From: Mucilaginibacter rivuli
GTDB taxonomy: Bacteria > Bacteroidota > Bacteroidia > Sphingobacteriales > Sphingobacteriaceae
DNA: 64,000 bases
NCBI RefSeq assembly: GCF_019391655.1
Contig: NZ_JAHXPQ010000005.1
Span: forward strand, 1-64,000
Direction: 5' to 3'
The first letter of the stretch is position 1. Every line of letters begins with the position of its first letter. Below the pieces are notes generated by a model that had not been told where the DNA came from, did no database searches, and saw nothing but the letters and a program-made list of their open reading frames with translations. Positions 9,214 through 17,504 of the stretch are shown here, in pieces. Made by a program: the position numbers and the translations under genes.

Positions 9214-9254
9214 ATTAATTTGATTTAATGCAATTTAAATTAAGTAATTACTAA

Positions 9255-9269
9255 GTGTAAATTTAACAC
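9255..9269. promoter_or_regulatory. Candidate operator before the second kinase
   Basis: GTGTAAATTTAACAC, an imperfect palindrome of the same length and half-sites (GTGT...ACAC) as 7458-7472. It lies 42 bases before the kinase start on the minus strand. Probably bound by the Nudix-type regulator (inference). Confidence 0.55.
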
Positions 9270-9385
9270 TTTGCAATGTATTTTTTTGTGAAACTAACCA
9301 TGTTTTTGAAATATTTGTAAACTTCAAAACCATCAGCCCGTATTTAATTGGCAATCAGCACACTATTTTAAAATGTTATTTGTAC

Positions 9386-9397
9386 ACGTATATACGT
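9386..9397. promoter_or_regulatory. Palindrome, candidate TetR operator
   Basis: ACGTATATACGT is a perfect 12-base palindrome 122 bases before the TetR-family start. TetR proteins commonly bind palindromes in their own promoter regions; the link is positional only. Confidence 0.4.
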
Positions 9398-9519
9398 TTT
9401 AGTATATTCAACGTTTTAATAACAGAACTTTTGATTAAATTGTTCAAAAAGTAAAACTGACACTGCTATGTACAACTTTAAGCGCATACAGTTGTTATAA
9501 ATACTATTAAACCCCGATA

Positions 9520-10134
9520 ATGAGTATTGCAATCGACCCACAGGATATTAAAAAAGAGAAGATCTTAGAATCGGCTTATAACCGCTTTTTGCATTACGGT
9601 TACTCAAAAACCACCATGAATGAAATAGCGGGCGATGTATCCATGTCTAAAGCGTTGTTATACTATTACTTTCCGGATAAAAGTCAGCTTTACGTTGCCG
9701 TTATGCAGAAACTGGCCAACGATCACTTAAAGGTTATAAAATCAGGTACCGATTTTCCGAGCCTTGAAGAGGCGTTTATTACACAGCTTACCAATAAGAA
9801 CGAGTTTATATTAAAGAACTATAATTTTTTTGATTTCTTCCGTCTTAATGAGCAAAACCTGCCCGATGCCATCTGGGAAATTATAGGCCAGCTACATGAA
9901 GCAGAGATAGAGCAATTAAGCAATTGCATTACCAACGAGGTAAAAAAAGGAGTAATAAAACCTGTTGACGACCCTAAAGCTATCGTTGATCTGCTATTGG
10001 ATGCCTTGCATGGCGTACGGGTAAGGAGCTTTTCGCAAAAAAAGATCCATTTCCCTAAATTGGACCAAATGGAAGAGATACATCAAAAACGCCTGTTGCT
10101 TGTTAAAATATTTGTAAAAGGCTTAATGAATTAG
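9520..10134 (+). CDS. TetR/AcrR family transcriptional regulator
   Basis: A 204-residue regulator. The N-terminal helix-turn-helix spans about residues 12-58: ILESAYNRFLHYGYSKTTMN, then EIAGDVSMSKALLYYYFPDKSQLY, the standard TetR recognition helix region. The C-terminal helical ligand/dimer domain is not informative about the effector. The stop is 3 bases from the stop of the convergent OsmC gene. It has no divergent efflux pump or enzyme beside it; the only divergent gene is the BadF-type kinase 300 bases away, so the target cannot be named. Confidence 0.9.
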   Translation: MSIAIDPQDIKKEKILESAYNRFLHYGYSKTTMNEIAGDVSMSKALLYYYFPDKSQLYVAVMQKLANDHLKVIKSGTDFPSLEEAFITQLTNKNEFILKNYNFFDFFRLNEQNLPDAIWEIIGQLHEAEIEQLSNCITNEVKKGVIKPVDDPKAIVDLLLDALHGVRVRSFSQKKIHFPKLDQMEEIHQKRLLLVKIFVKGLMN

Positions 10135-10137
10135 TTA

Positions 10138-10539
10138 TCAACTTGTAGTTACGTCTATATGCCCTGTAAGCACTTTGTGTATAGGGCACGAGTTGGCTAT
10201 CTGTATCAAACGCTGGTGCTGCTCATCGGTAATATTGCCTTTAAAGCTTATTTTCCTGTCTATCAAAGTACCTTCGTTGGTTTTAAAAAACTCCAGGTGT
10301 ACCGCTATTTCTTCAACAGGCCACATTTTACGATCGGCATACATGCGCAGTGTAATGGCCGTACATGCGCCCAGACTTGATAATAGCAGGCTGTGCGGGT
10401 TCATCCCGGTATCAGTGCCGTTATTACTTAAAGGCTCATCGGCATAAATAGTTTGTCCGGCCGAGCGGATGCTTGTGCGGTAATGTTCGCGTTTTATCTC
10501 TGCATCGGCGGTAACCAGTAGTTCTGTTTTAATATTCAT
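10138..10539 (-). CDS. OsmC family peroxiredoxin
   Basis: A cytoplasmic OsmC/Ohr-fold protein of 133 residues, taking the start at MNIKTELLV (an earlier in-frame Met 8 codons upstream lacks support). Two cysteines sit in the family positions, in SLGACTAITL and NSCPIHK, so thiol peroxidase activity against organic hydroperoxides is likely. The N-terminal beta region and the motif MNPHSLLLSSLGAC fit the YhfA/OsmC branch rather than Ohr. It is a single gene, converging on the TetR gene. Confidence 0.88.
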   Translation of the reverse strand: MNIKTELLVTADAEIKREHYRTSIRSAGQTIYADEPLSNNGTDTGMNPHSLLLSSLGACTAITLRMYADRKMWPVEEIAVHLEFFKTNEGTLIDRKISFKGNITDEQHQRLIQIANSCPIHKVLTGHIDVTTS

Positions 10540-10594
10540 ACCATAAATGTACAAATACCCCAAATAAACTGAAGCCCCTCACACCATCAAATTA

Positions 10595-11614
10595 TTAATA
10601 AAAATGGTAGCAGCGTGGGCCACCCGAATAACGGTAGTCCTGTTCACGCGTCATGGGCGTTTGGTAGCTTAAACTTCCTTCGGTAGTACCGCTGGTATTT
10701 GAATAACCTATTTTTGATGTAGATGCGTCATGACTTAAACCAAATTTCATTTTCTCGCCGGTATCGCGGTTAAATATCAGATCGAACACTAAGGATACTA
10801 CAATGGCGTTGCTGCCACCCTGGTTATCTGTACGGTACCATAAACCTGCGCTAATATTTTTACGTTTATACTCAAAACCACCGCTAATGGTATTGGCATA
10901 ATCCTGCTTGTACATTACAACAGAAGGGATAATGTACGATTTTTCGATATCGTCAACATTATCATACGGGTTCAGATCGATACGGTAGCTGGCATGCGCG
11001 GTAAAACGCATAGGCACTGCTGATGGTGTACCGGTAAACGATTGATCGGGCCTGTTTAAGTGTTGCACGGCGCCGCCAACCATAATATTGCCTGTTACCA
11101 GGTTAATGCCAAAGCCCGAATCAAAATAGTATTTGCTGTTATAACCGGGTGTTTCGGCATTGCTGCTTGAGCCGGGCATATAACCTAAACGTGGGTCAAT
11201 CTGATCACCAAATATCAATTTACCATAATCAACCTGGCGGTTGGTAATACCTGCCTGCAGGCCGAATGATAACGTGTAATCATCAGACCCGATACTATAT
11301 GAATACACACCTGCAATTGAATTTTTTACAAAAGCGGCGGCTCCTTCATTGCTGCGGTTAAACATCAACCCTACACCACCGTTAAACTTAGGGATGTTAT
11401 AATCAACCGAGGCATTCATGTAGTTGAGATTACCTACACTGCTCCATTGGTTGCGGTAATTTGCCGTAATCCTTAAATCGCCATCAAACTGGCCATTAAG
11501 CGCCGGGTTTAAATATATGGGCGCATTAAAAAACTGTGAGTAAACATTATCCTGAGCCTTGGCTAACAACGCTGCAACCATGCAGCAGATGAGCAGTAAA
11601 AATCCCTTTTTCAT
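10595..11614 (-). CDS. PorP/SprF family type IX secretion protein
   Basis: An outer-membrane beta-barrel protein of 339 residues with signal peptide (residues 1-20, cleavage near LLAKAQ-DN). The start of the mature part, NVYSQFFNAPIYLNPALNGQ, is the hallmark of PorP/SprF proteins, which work with type IX secretion and gliding machinery in Bacteroidota. Many genomes have several paralogues, each often paired with a large secreted adhesin; here there is no such partner and no PorK/L/M/N gene beside it. The last residues form a barrel-type C-terminus (CYHFY). Confidence 0.88.
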   Translation of the reverse strand: MKKGFLLLICCMVAALLAKAQDNVYSQFFNAPIYLNPALNGQFDGDLRITANYRNQWSSVGNLNYMNASVDYNIPKFNGGVGLMFNRSNEGAAAFVKNSIAGVYSYSIGSDDYTLSFGLQAGITNRQVDYGKLIFGDQIDPRLGYMPGSSSNAETPGYNSKYYFDSGFGINLVTGNIMVGGAVQHLNRPDQSFTGTPSAVPMRFTAHASYRIDLNPYDNVDDIEKSYIIPSVVMYKQDYANTISGGFEYKRKNISAGLWYRTDNQGGSNAIVVSLVFDLIFNRDTGEKMKFGLSHDASTSKIGYSNTSGTTEGSLSYQTPMTREQDYRYSGGPRCYHFY

Positions 11615-11772
11615 TTCCTTTTCGTATTTACTAACCGGCTGCTATTGTGCTTATAATTAACCGGGTGAGTAGTTATACGAGAAGAAAAATAAAATGGTTA
11701 TACTTAATTGATAATTAATTTTACTTAACTATTAATTACCACTGTAATTAAACTAATGTACCAGGGAAAGGC

Positions 11773-11928
11773 TTACTTTTCAAAATATTCATCCTTATCA
11801 ATATCTGTTTCATCATCATTTTTATAATCAACAGTATCATCATATTCAGACTTGCCTGACTCGGTTTCCTTTTCCCGTTTACTGTCTTCGGGCTTTTTAT
11901 CTTTGGAATCTTTAGGGTCGGTTTTCAT
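11773..11928 (-). CDS. Small highly charged hypothetical protein
   Basis: About 51 residues from MKTDPKDSK, nearly all Lys, Asp, Glu, Ser and Thr, with a basic first half and an acidic second half (DDTVDYKNDDETDIDKDEYFEK). No Cys or Trp and no hydrophobic core, so it is probably disordered. A longer start nine codons upstream (MLFINKHQ) is possible. Function unknown. It lies between the PorP/SprF gene and a terminator. Confidence 0.5.
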   Translation of the reverse strand: MKTDPKDSKDKKPEDSKREKETESGKSEYDDTVDYKNDDETDIDKDEYFEK

Positions 11929-11996
11929 AGCTTGATGTTTATTGATAAACAGCAACTAAGTAAAGTTGTTTGGGTTGATGATATTGTAAACAATGC

Positions 11997-12031
11997 AAAA
12001 AAGCCCGGCATCGTCGCGGAATGCCGGGCTT
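11997..12031 (-). terminator. Rho-independent terminator
   Basis: AAGCCCGGCAT (12001-12011) mirrors ATGCCGGGCTT (12021-12031), with the run of six T on the minus strand at 11997-12002. It points the same way as the GH31 terminator 135 bases upstream, so it must end a different transcript or serve as backup. Confidence 0.85.
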
Positions 12032-12163
12032 AACTCGCCTTAATTAAACTAATACATTTATCATTAACTCAGGTTAAAGGTAGGTGCAATTTGTGAACAC
12101 CCAATCAGTTAAAACACCGAATTTTTACCGTTTAATCACGGTAGTACAAAGGGTGAAAAGCAC

Positions 12164-12194
12164 AAAAAAGCCCGACCGATTTCAGCGGCCGGGC
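12164..12194 (-). terminator. Rho-independent terminator of the GH31 gene
   Basis: On the minus strand GCCCGGCCG pairs with CGGTCGGGC (one G-U pair) around a 7-base loop and is followed by TTTTTT. It lies 24 bases after the GH31 stop. Confidence 0.9.
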
Positions 12195-12217
12195 AATCTA
12201 ATCGATTCAATTAATAA

Positions 12218-14704
12218 CTATTTAAATATCTGTATCATCCTGAAGTTCTTGTTCGCTTTAAAGCGGTAGCGCTCTAATTCATCAATCGTTGTTTTGATGA
12301 TCTGCTTATTGTCTACCAATACCTTAGATGGTTTAAACGGCAGGCCAATTATCTTCATTTCGTAGTTTTCGTAGCGCGGGGTGTACAAGCCCTCGATAGA
12401 TTGCGTAATGGTCATGCTGTCATCATCACCGTTCACAACAAACTTTTTCTCCATGTAAATATCCTGCTCATAGGCAAAAGTTTCGCCGTAATCTTCAAAG
12501 AAGAACGAGTTTACCTCGTAATTTGAATAATATACCTGGAACAATAGTTCTTCTATTTGCTGCTCGCCTACGTATTGCATCACCGGGCTTTCGGGTATTA
12601 CCGAACCGGCTTTTACAAAAATCGGCATCGAGTCTAACGGTGTATCTACCACCAGTTCAGCGCCTCCCTTTAGCTTTTCATGTGTCCAGTAGTGGTACCA
12701 ATCGCCTTTAGGCAGGTAAACAGTGCGTTTCTTTTGCCCCTGCTCCATTACCGGGCAAACCAATATCTTATCACCAAAGGTAAACTCATCCTGGCGGTAG
12801 TGATTGATCTCCACCTCCTGCTCATGCATTACCAATGGCCTTAATATAGGGAAACCATAACGGTGATGCTCCCAAAACGCCGAATAAAAATAAGGCATCA
12901 GGCGGTACCGCAACTCAATAAATTTACGGTTAATGCTGGTAAATGGTTCCCCAAAACTCCATGGCTCACGCTCGCGGGTATCGCCCGCGGAATGTGCCCG
13001 CATAAACGGTGAGAACACACCCAATTGTATCCAGCGGGTAAACAACTCGCCATCAGGCTCACCGCTAAAACCGCCAATATCTGTACCGCAGAAAGACACC
13101 CCCGAAATAGAAAGCCGCTGACATTGTATGTTACCCAATTTCAGGTGTTCCCACGATGCTACATTATCTCCTGTCCAAACGCAGGCGTAGCGCTGCAGGC
13201 CAGAGTAGCCGGCTCGGGTAATGGTAAACGGGCGCTTATTTTTCATCAGCTTACGCAACCCTTCGTACGTGGCGCGTACCATTTGCATACCGTAAACATT
13301 GTGTGCCTTACGGTGCGACCCGCGGTGCCCGTCGTACTGATGACGAACATCATCCGGGAAGGTGCCCGCGCCAAACACGGCAGGCTCATTCATATCATTC
13401 CAAACACCGGCAACGCCAAGCTGTACTAATTCATCAAACAAACCACCCCACCATTCGCGTACTTCGGGGTTTGTAAAATCGGGAAACTGGCAACGGCCCG
13501 GCCAAACGTGGCCCTCCATAAAGTAATCATCGCTGCGGCGACAGAAGTATTTTTTCTCTTTACCTTCTTTAAACACACCATAATTATCATCCACACGGAT
13601 ACCCGGGTCAATAATAACCACGGTTTTAAACCCTTTATCATTCAGGTCGCGGATCATCTTTTTAGGATCAGGGAAAAACTTGCGGTTCCAGGTAAAGCAG
13701 CGGTAACCATCCATGTAATCAATGTCCAGGTAAATGGCATCGCATGGTATCTTGTTTTTTCGGAAACCATCCGTAATCTCTCTTACTTTAGATTCAGGAT
13801 AGTAGCTCCACCTGCATTGCTGGTAACCCAATGCCCAAAGTGGCGGCATAGGGTGTGTGCCGGTAAGGCTATGGTAGCGTTTTACCACGTCCATCATGTG
13901 CGGGCCGTGAATGTAATAGTATTGCAGTTCACCGCCATCGGCCCAGAAGCTGGTTTTGGTTTTATCTTCGGCACCAAAATCAAAGTGCGATTTAAACGTA
14001 TTATCAAAGAAAATACCGTGAGAAATACCCTCCGTAAGGCTGATATAAAAAGGAATGCTCCTGTATAACGGATCCTGGTCTTTTGCAAAAGAATAGGCAT
14101 CTGTATTCCAGTTTTGCAGGCGTTTGCCTTTCAGGTTCAGCTCGGTAGCCTTATCGCCTAAGCCAAAAAAGCTTTCGCTTGGCTGGCAGGTTTTGGTACA
14201 AAAAACGTAGTAACCACCAAAGGCAACGTTCTCTTCCCAGTGCATGGGGGCGGCATCACTGTTGGTTACGTGGTTTTCGTTATCCGAGAAAGAAATGAGA
14301 AAGTCTTTCTTGCTGATGTGGCAATTCACCGTATTGGTTGATACGCGGTACTCATCCTCATCTTCATGCAGCGAAAATACCGACACACGATGATCGAGGT
14401 TATTTACGGCGTAACTAAATTCTTCTAAAAAAACACCATGCGGGGCAAGTCGTACCCGTATAATATCATCGGTTACAACTACAACCTCAACTTTGGCATC
14501 ATGGTCAGTAAAGTAGAACCTATTGTTATCCTGTGTTACCTTTTGCACCTCGCCCAGGTACTTTTTTACAATGGGTTTTAAACCTACAACGGGGTTATTT
14601 AAGTGTTGTATCACTTCAGGTTCCACTATCTCAACCGCAATAACATCCGCTTCAACAACTTTAGCTTTTTCTGCCGAAGCTTTCGGATCTTTTTTTTCTT
14701 CCAT
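12218..14704 (-). CDS. GH31 alpha-glucosidase, cytoplasmic
   Basis: An 828-residue family 31 glycoside hydrolase. The nucleophile is Asp437 in VWNDMNEP and the acid/base Asp513 in WTGDNVASWEH; the barrel is preceded by a GH31 N-terminal beta domain (about 60-270) and followed by beta domains. There is no signal peptide; the N-terminus is a charged Lys/Glu/Val-rich stretch. It therefore probably releases glucose from maltose or maltodextrins inside the cell. It is followed (same strand, about 140 bases upstream) by no tight operon partner, but the GH13 gene and pgmB lie next on the same strand, a starch-use group. Confidence 0.92.
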   Translation of the reverse strand: MEEKKDPKASAEKAKVVEADVIAVEIVEPEVIQHLNNPVVGLKPIVKKYLGEVQKVTQDNNRFYFTDHDAKVEVVVVTDDIIRVRLAPHGVFLEEFSYAVNNLDHRVSVFSLHEDEDEYRVSTNTVNCHISKKDFLISFSDNENHVTNSDAAPMHWEENVAFGGYYVFCTKTCQPSESFFGLGDKATELNLKGKRLQNWNTDAYSFAKDQDPLYRSIPFYISLTEGISHGIFFDNTFKSHFDFGAEDKTKTSFWADGGELQYYYIHGPHMMDVVKRYHSLTGTHPMPPLWALGYQQCRWSYYPESKVREITDGFRKNKIPCDAIYLDIDYMDGYRCFTWNRKFFPDPKKMIRDLNDKGFKTVVIIDPGIRVDDNYGVFKEGKEKKYFCRRSDDYFMEGHVWPGRCQFPDFTNPEVREWWGGLFDELVQLGVAGVWNDMNEPAVFGAGTFPDDVRHQYDGHRGSHRKAHNVYGMQMVRATYEGLRKLMKNKRPFTITRAGYSGLQRYACVWTGDNVASWEHLKLGNIQCQRLSISGVSFCGTDIGGFSGEPDGELFTRWIQLGVFSPFMRAHSAGDTREREPWSFGEPFTSINRKFIELRYRLMPYFYSAFWEHHRYGFPILRPLVMHEQEVEINHYRQDEFTFGDKILVCPVMEQGQKKRTVYLPKGDWYHYWTHEKLKGGAELVVDTPLDSMPIFVKAGSVIPESPVMQYVGEQQIEELLFQVYYSNYEVNSFFFEDYGETFAYEQDIYMEKKFVVNGDDDSMTITQSIEGLYTPRYENYEMKIIGLPFKPSKVLVDNKQIIKTTIDELERYRFKANKNFRMIQIFK

Positions 14705-14847
14705 AAACCTGTTATCCTATGTCTATTTTAATTAGTTTTCAAAGCAAGCAAAAATTATTACTATTCCTACTTTAAAATTGAAATTAGCTAAAATTTTCAA
14801 TAAACAAGGCAAAAATTTCTAAATATTTAAACAAAACATAGCTTTAT

Positions 14848-16554
14848 TTAAAAACTGAGTAACAAACCGCTGGCCGCTGGCATTTTTAGGCTCAAGCCAT
14901 CGTTAATATCAATGGTATGATAAACTTTATCGCCCAGCATATCTACAAAAGCAGCCGCGCCTTCCATTTTTAATGCTTGCACCAGGCTATACGGGAAACG
15001 CACCAGCATATCGCGCTCCTCACGGTTAAAGTTGGCCAGCACCAGTATACGGTGCTCTTTGGTATACCGCAGGTAGGCGTAGGTACGTTCGTTAAAACCT
15101 TTGCCATCGCTCAGGTTATTGAGCATCAGTTCGTAAAAAGCGCCTTTGGTTATGGCTTCGTTTTGGCCGGCAATGTTTAATAGTTTGCTGTATAAATTGC
15201 GAAGGTATTTCTGTGGTTGCGATAATCCCCCGCTGTCAAATTCACCTCCATTTATCCATTTCTGCAACTCGGGCATTGCCCAATAATCAAATATAGTGGT
15301 GCGCCCATCGGCACCACTGAAACCCTCGGCCTCAATAGCGGGTTCACCTACCTCCTGCCCCGAGTATATCATTACCGGCCCTGTTGATAAAGTTGCCGTT
15401 ATGATCATCCCCGGTATAGCTAAAAAAGCGTCGCCTGCAAAATCGCGGGCGGCTATGCGCACCTCGTCATGGTTTTCTAAAAAGCGGAGCATGTGTTCAG
15501 GAAAGTCTGCACTTTCGTGGAAAACACAACGGTTAATATCCCAAATAGAGGCATGCCCCTCGTTGCGGATCAAACGTTTTATTCCATCGTATAGCCCTAC
15601 TTTATCATACAAATAATCAAAATGCCCGTTGAAAATATAAGTGCGATAAGTGGAGCTATCGTAAGCCTCGCCAATAAATATCAAATGCGGGTGCCCGGCT
15701 TTAAGCTTTGGGATCAACCACTTCCAAAACTCAACAGGCACCAACTCCACCATATCGCAGCGAAAGCCGTCAACACCTTTACCCGTCCAATAATGTAAAA
15801 TATCGTACATTTTTTGCCAAACAGGAGGTATGGGGTCGAAGTGGCAGGAACGATTATCCAAATAGTCAACTCCGTAATTCAGTTTCATGGTTTCAAACCA
15901 ATCGTTAATACTTGGCGTGGCGCTAAATACATCATTACCTGTAGCACGGGCAGGGTTTTCATCATACGTACCGTTCTTCAGCGGACTAACAAATTCATCT
16001 CCCCCCGGGTTATACCCACCCGGCACCAAAAACTGCCTGCCCGGAGTATAGTACAAATCATTCTTCGCGCTAAAAGCTTTCATCCGGTCATCATCAGCGC
16101 CAAAATCACGCACGCCATCGGGCTTTGCATCCGAGTTATAGCCCCGGGCAATATGGTTAGGCACAAAATCGATAATTACCTTAAGGTTGTTGGCGTGTGT
16201 GCGGGCCACCAAAGCCTCAAACTCCGCCATGCGGTTAGGTACATCAACTGCAAGGTCGGGGTCAATATCATAATAATCTTTTATAGCATAGGGCGAACCT
16301 GCGCGGCCCTTCACCACATCCGGGTCGTCAACCTTAATACCATAGGCCGAGTAATCCGTCATGGTAGCATGCTCTATCACCCCGGTGTACCACACATGTG
16401 TAAAACCCATCGCCTTAATTTCGGTAAGGGCCTTATCGTTAATATCATTTAGTTTACCAACGCCATTCTCCTCCACCGAGCCATAAAATTTATTGGTGGT
16501 ATTGATATTGCCGAATAGGCGAGGGAACATTTGGTAGATGATGTGTTTGTGCAT
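14848..16554 (-). CDS. GH13 alpha-amylase family enzyme, cytoplasmic
   Basis: A 568-residue GH13 enzyme without signal peptide. The triad is Asp267 (GFRCDMVE), Glu296 (FIGEAYDS) and Asp363 (LENHDEVR); the region I motif DFVPNH is at 129-134. Start MHKHIIYQMFPRLFG is directly at the catalytic barrel, so there is no N-terminal carbohydrate module. Probably cleaves maltodextrins in the cytoplasm. It lies between pgmB and the GH31 gene on the same strand; octamer tandem arrays fill the gap to pgmB. The precise specificity (amylase, neopullulanase or glucosyltransferase) cannot be read by eye. Confidence 0.9.
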   Translation of the reverse strand: MHKHIIYQMFPRLFGNINTTNKFYGSVEENGVGKLNDINDKALTEIKAMGFTHVWYTGVIEHATMTDYSAYGIKVDDPDVVKGRAGSPYAIKDYYDIDPDLAVDVPNRMAEFEALVARTHANNLKVIIDFVPNHIARGYNSDAKPDGVRDFGADDDRMKAFSAKNDLYYTPGRQFLVPGGYNPGGDEFVSPLKNGTYDENPARATGNDVFSATPSINDWFETMKLNYGVDYLDNRSCHFDPIPPVWQKMYDILHYWTGKGVDGFRCDMVELVPVEFWKWLIPKLKAGHPHLIFIGEAYDSSTYRTYIFNGHFDYLYDKVGLYDGIKRLIRNEGHASIWDINRCVFHESADFPEHMLRFLENHDEVRIAARDFAGDAFLAIPGMIITATLSTGPVMIYSGQEVGEPAIEAEGFSGADGRTTIFDYWAMPELQKWINGGEFDSGGLSQPQKYLRNLYSKLLNIAGQNEAITKGAFYELMLNNLSDGKGFNERTYAYLRYTKEHRILVLANFNREERDMLVRFPYSLVQALKMEGAAAFVDMLGDKVYHTIDINDGLSLKMPAASGLLLSF

Positions 16555-16557
16555 GTA

Positions 16558-16707
16558 TTGTTGAAAATGTTGTAATATTTGAATGTTATAATGTTGATCG
16601 TTTTAGTAAAGTTGTGTGAATTTTTTATTGTGGCTCTGATATCGTTGAAAGAAAGTATTGAAGTTGATTTTCAACTTTACAACATTCCAACTTTACAACC
16701 TTACAAC
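16558..16707. repeat. Two opposed octamer tandem arrays between GH13 and pgmB
   Basis: At 16558-16598 units of 8 bases such as TGTTGTAA and TGTTATAA follow each other; at 16672-16707 units CAACTTTA, CAACATTC and CAACCTTA do so in the opposite orientation. The second array includes the pgmB stop codon (16701-16703) and its last Leu codon. The stretch between them shows nothing else. Confidence 0.65.
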
Positions 16708-17351
16708 GTGTTAAGCATCCCCACCGTCATCTTATCCAACCCAGTCACCACTACATCAGCATCACCCAATAATTCCGGCGAGCCTATCCCTACCGATTTC
16801 ATCCCTCCCGCAATAGCGGCGGCTATCCCGGCAACGGCATCTTCAAAAACCACGCATTCGTTAGGCTGCACACCCAAAGCTTCGGCACCTTTTAAAAATA
16901 CTTCGGGATCGGGTTTGGCTTTGGTTACGCTGTTGCCGTCTATCACGGCATCAAAGTGGCTGGTCAGCCCGGTGCGTTCCAATATCAGCGGCGAGTTTTT
17001 ACTGGCCGACCCTAAAGCTATCTTCAAACCCGCCGCGCGGCATTCTTCTAAATACGCTTTAGCTCCCGGCAGTATCTCAGCGGGCGTCATTTTGCTTATC
17101 ATCTCCACATACCAGGTGTTTTTCAGCGTAGCCAGTTCGTGCTGCTCATCAGCGATTTTGGTAACTCCACCCCAACCTAATATTAATTCTAACGAGCGCA
17201 CCCGGCTCACTCCTTTCAATTGTTCATTTTGGTGCTCCGTAAAATCGAAACCCAGGCTATTTGCCAATTGTTTCCAGGCTTTATAATGATACACTGCTGT
17301 ATCAACAATAACTCCGTCGAGATCGAAAAGACAGGCTTTAATTGCGGTCAT
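16701..17351 (-). CDS. pgmB: Beta-phosphoglucomutase
   Basis: A HAD-superfamily phosphomutase of 216 residues. The nucleophile and general acid/base are Asp10 and Asp12 in FDLDGVIVDT; the second HAD motif is in LGSASKNS and the Mg-binding acidic pair in FEDAVAG. The substrate recognition segment HYKAWKQLA after the first motif is typical of PgmB. It converts beta-glucose 1-phosphate, the product of maltose phosphorylase, to glucose 6-phosphate. A GH65 maltose phosphorylase normally sits beside it but is absent in this window. Its C-terminal end is built from the octamer array described above. Confidence 0.92.
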   Translation of the reverse strand: MTAIKACLFDLDGVIVDTAVYHYKAWKQLANSLGFDFTEHQNEQLKGVSRVRSLELILGWGGVTKIADEQHELATLKNTWYVEMISKMTPAEILPGAKAYLEECRAAGLKIALGSASKNSPLILERTGLTSHFDAVIDGNSVTKAKPDPEVFLKGAEALGVQPNECVVFEDAVAGIAAAIAGGMKSVGIGSPELLGDADVVVTGLDKMTVGMLNTL

Positions 17352-17433
17352 GTATAATGTGTGTTGTTAAAATGCTAAAATAAAGTATTTAGGTTAGGGT
17401 ACATAGAAATGTTTGCCGGAAACTTAAGGCCTA

Positions 17434-17464
17434 TTTGACTCACCCCGGCTTTGCTTAATTTTTG
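17434..17464 (+). promoter_or_regulatory. Promoter of the penicillin-acylase family gene
   Basis: TTTG at 17434-17437, an 18-base spacer, then TAATTTTTG at 17456-17464, close to the Bacteroidota -33/-7 pattern. It predicts transcription from about 17470 and supports translation from ATG 17505 rather than the upstream TTG at 17451, which lies inside the promoter. Confidence 0.6.
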
Positions 17465-17504
17465 CAATACTTTTTCTAACTTAGTTATCTCAAATTTTCC
17501 CGGA

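Larger units (their letters stand above)
9214..9519. other. Divergent intergenic region, kinase / TetR
   Basis: About 306 AT-rich bases with no plausible gene. It holds two candidate operators: the 15-base palindrome at 9255-9269 and the 12-base palindrome at 9386-9397. The octamer ACGTTTTA occurs twice (9394-9401 and 9411-9418) beside the second one. No convincing TAnnTTTG element could be placed. Confidence 0.6.

Noticed and set aside
13508..14068. Plus-strand frame of 186 codons opposite the GH31 gene.
   Set aside because: Shadow of the GH31 coding sequence; composition is that of antisense codons.
15814..16452. Plus-strand frame of 212 codons opposite the GH13 gene.
   Set aside because: Shadow of the GH13 coding sequence, no recognisable domain.
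16579..17286. Plus-strand frame of 235 codons opposite pgmB.
   Set aside because: It is the mirror of pgmB codons; PgmB motifs on the other strand are clear.
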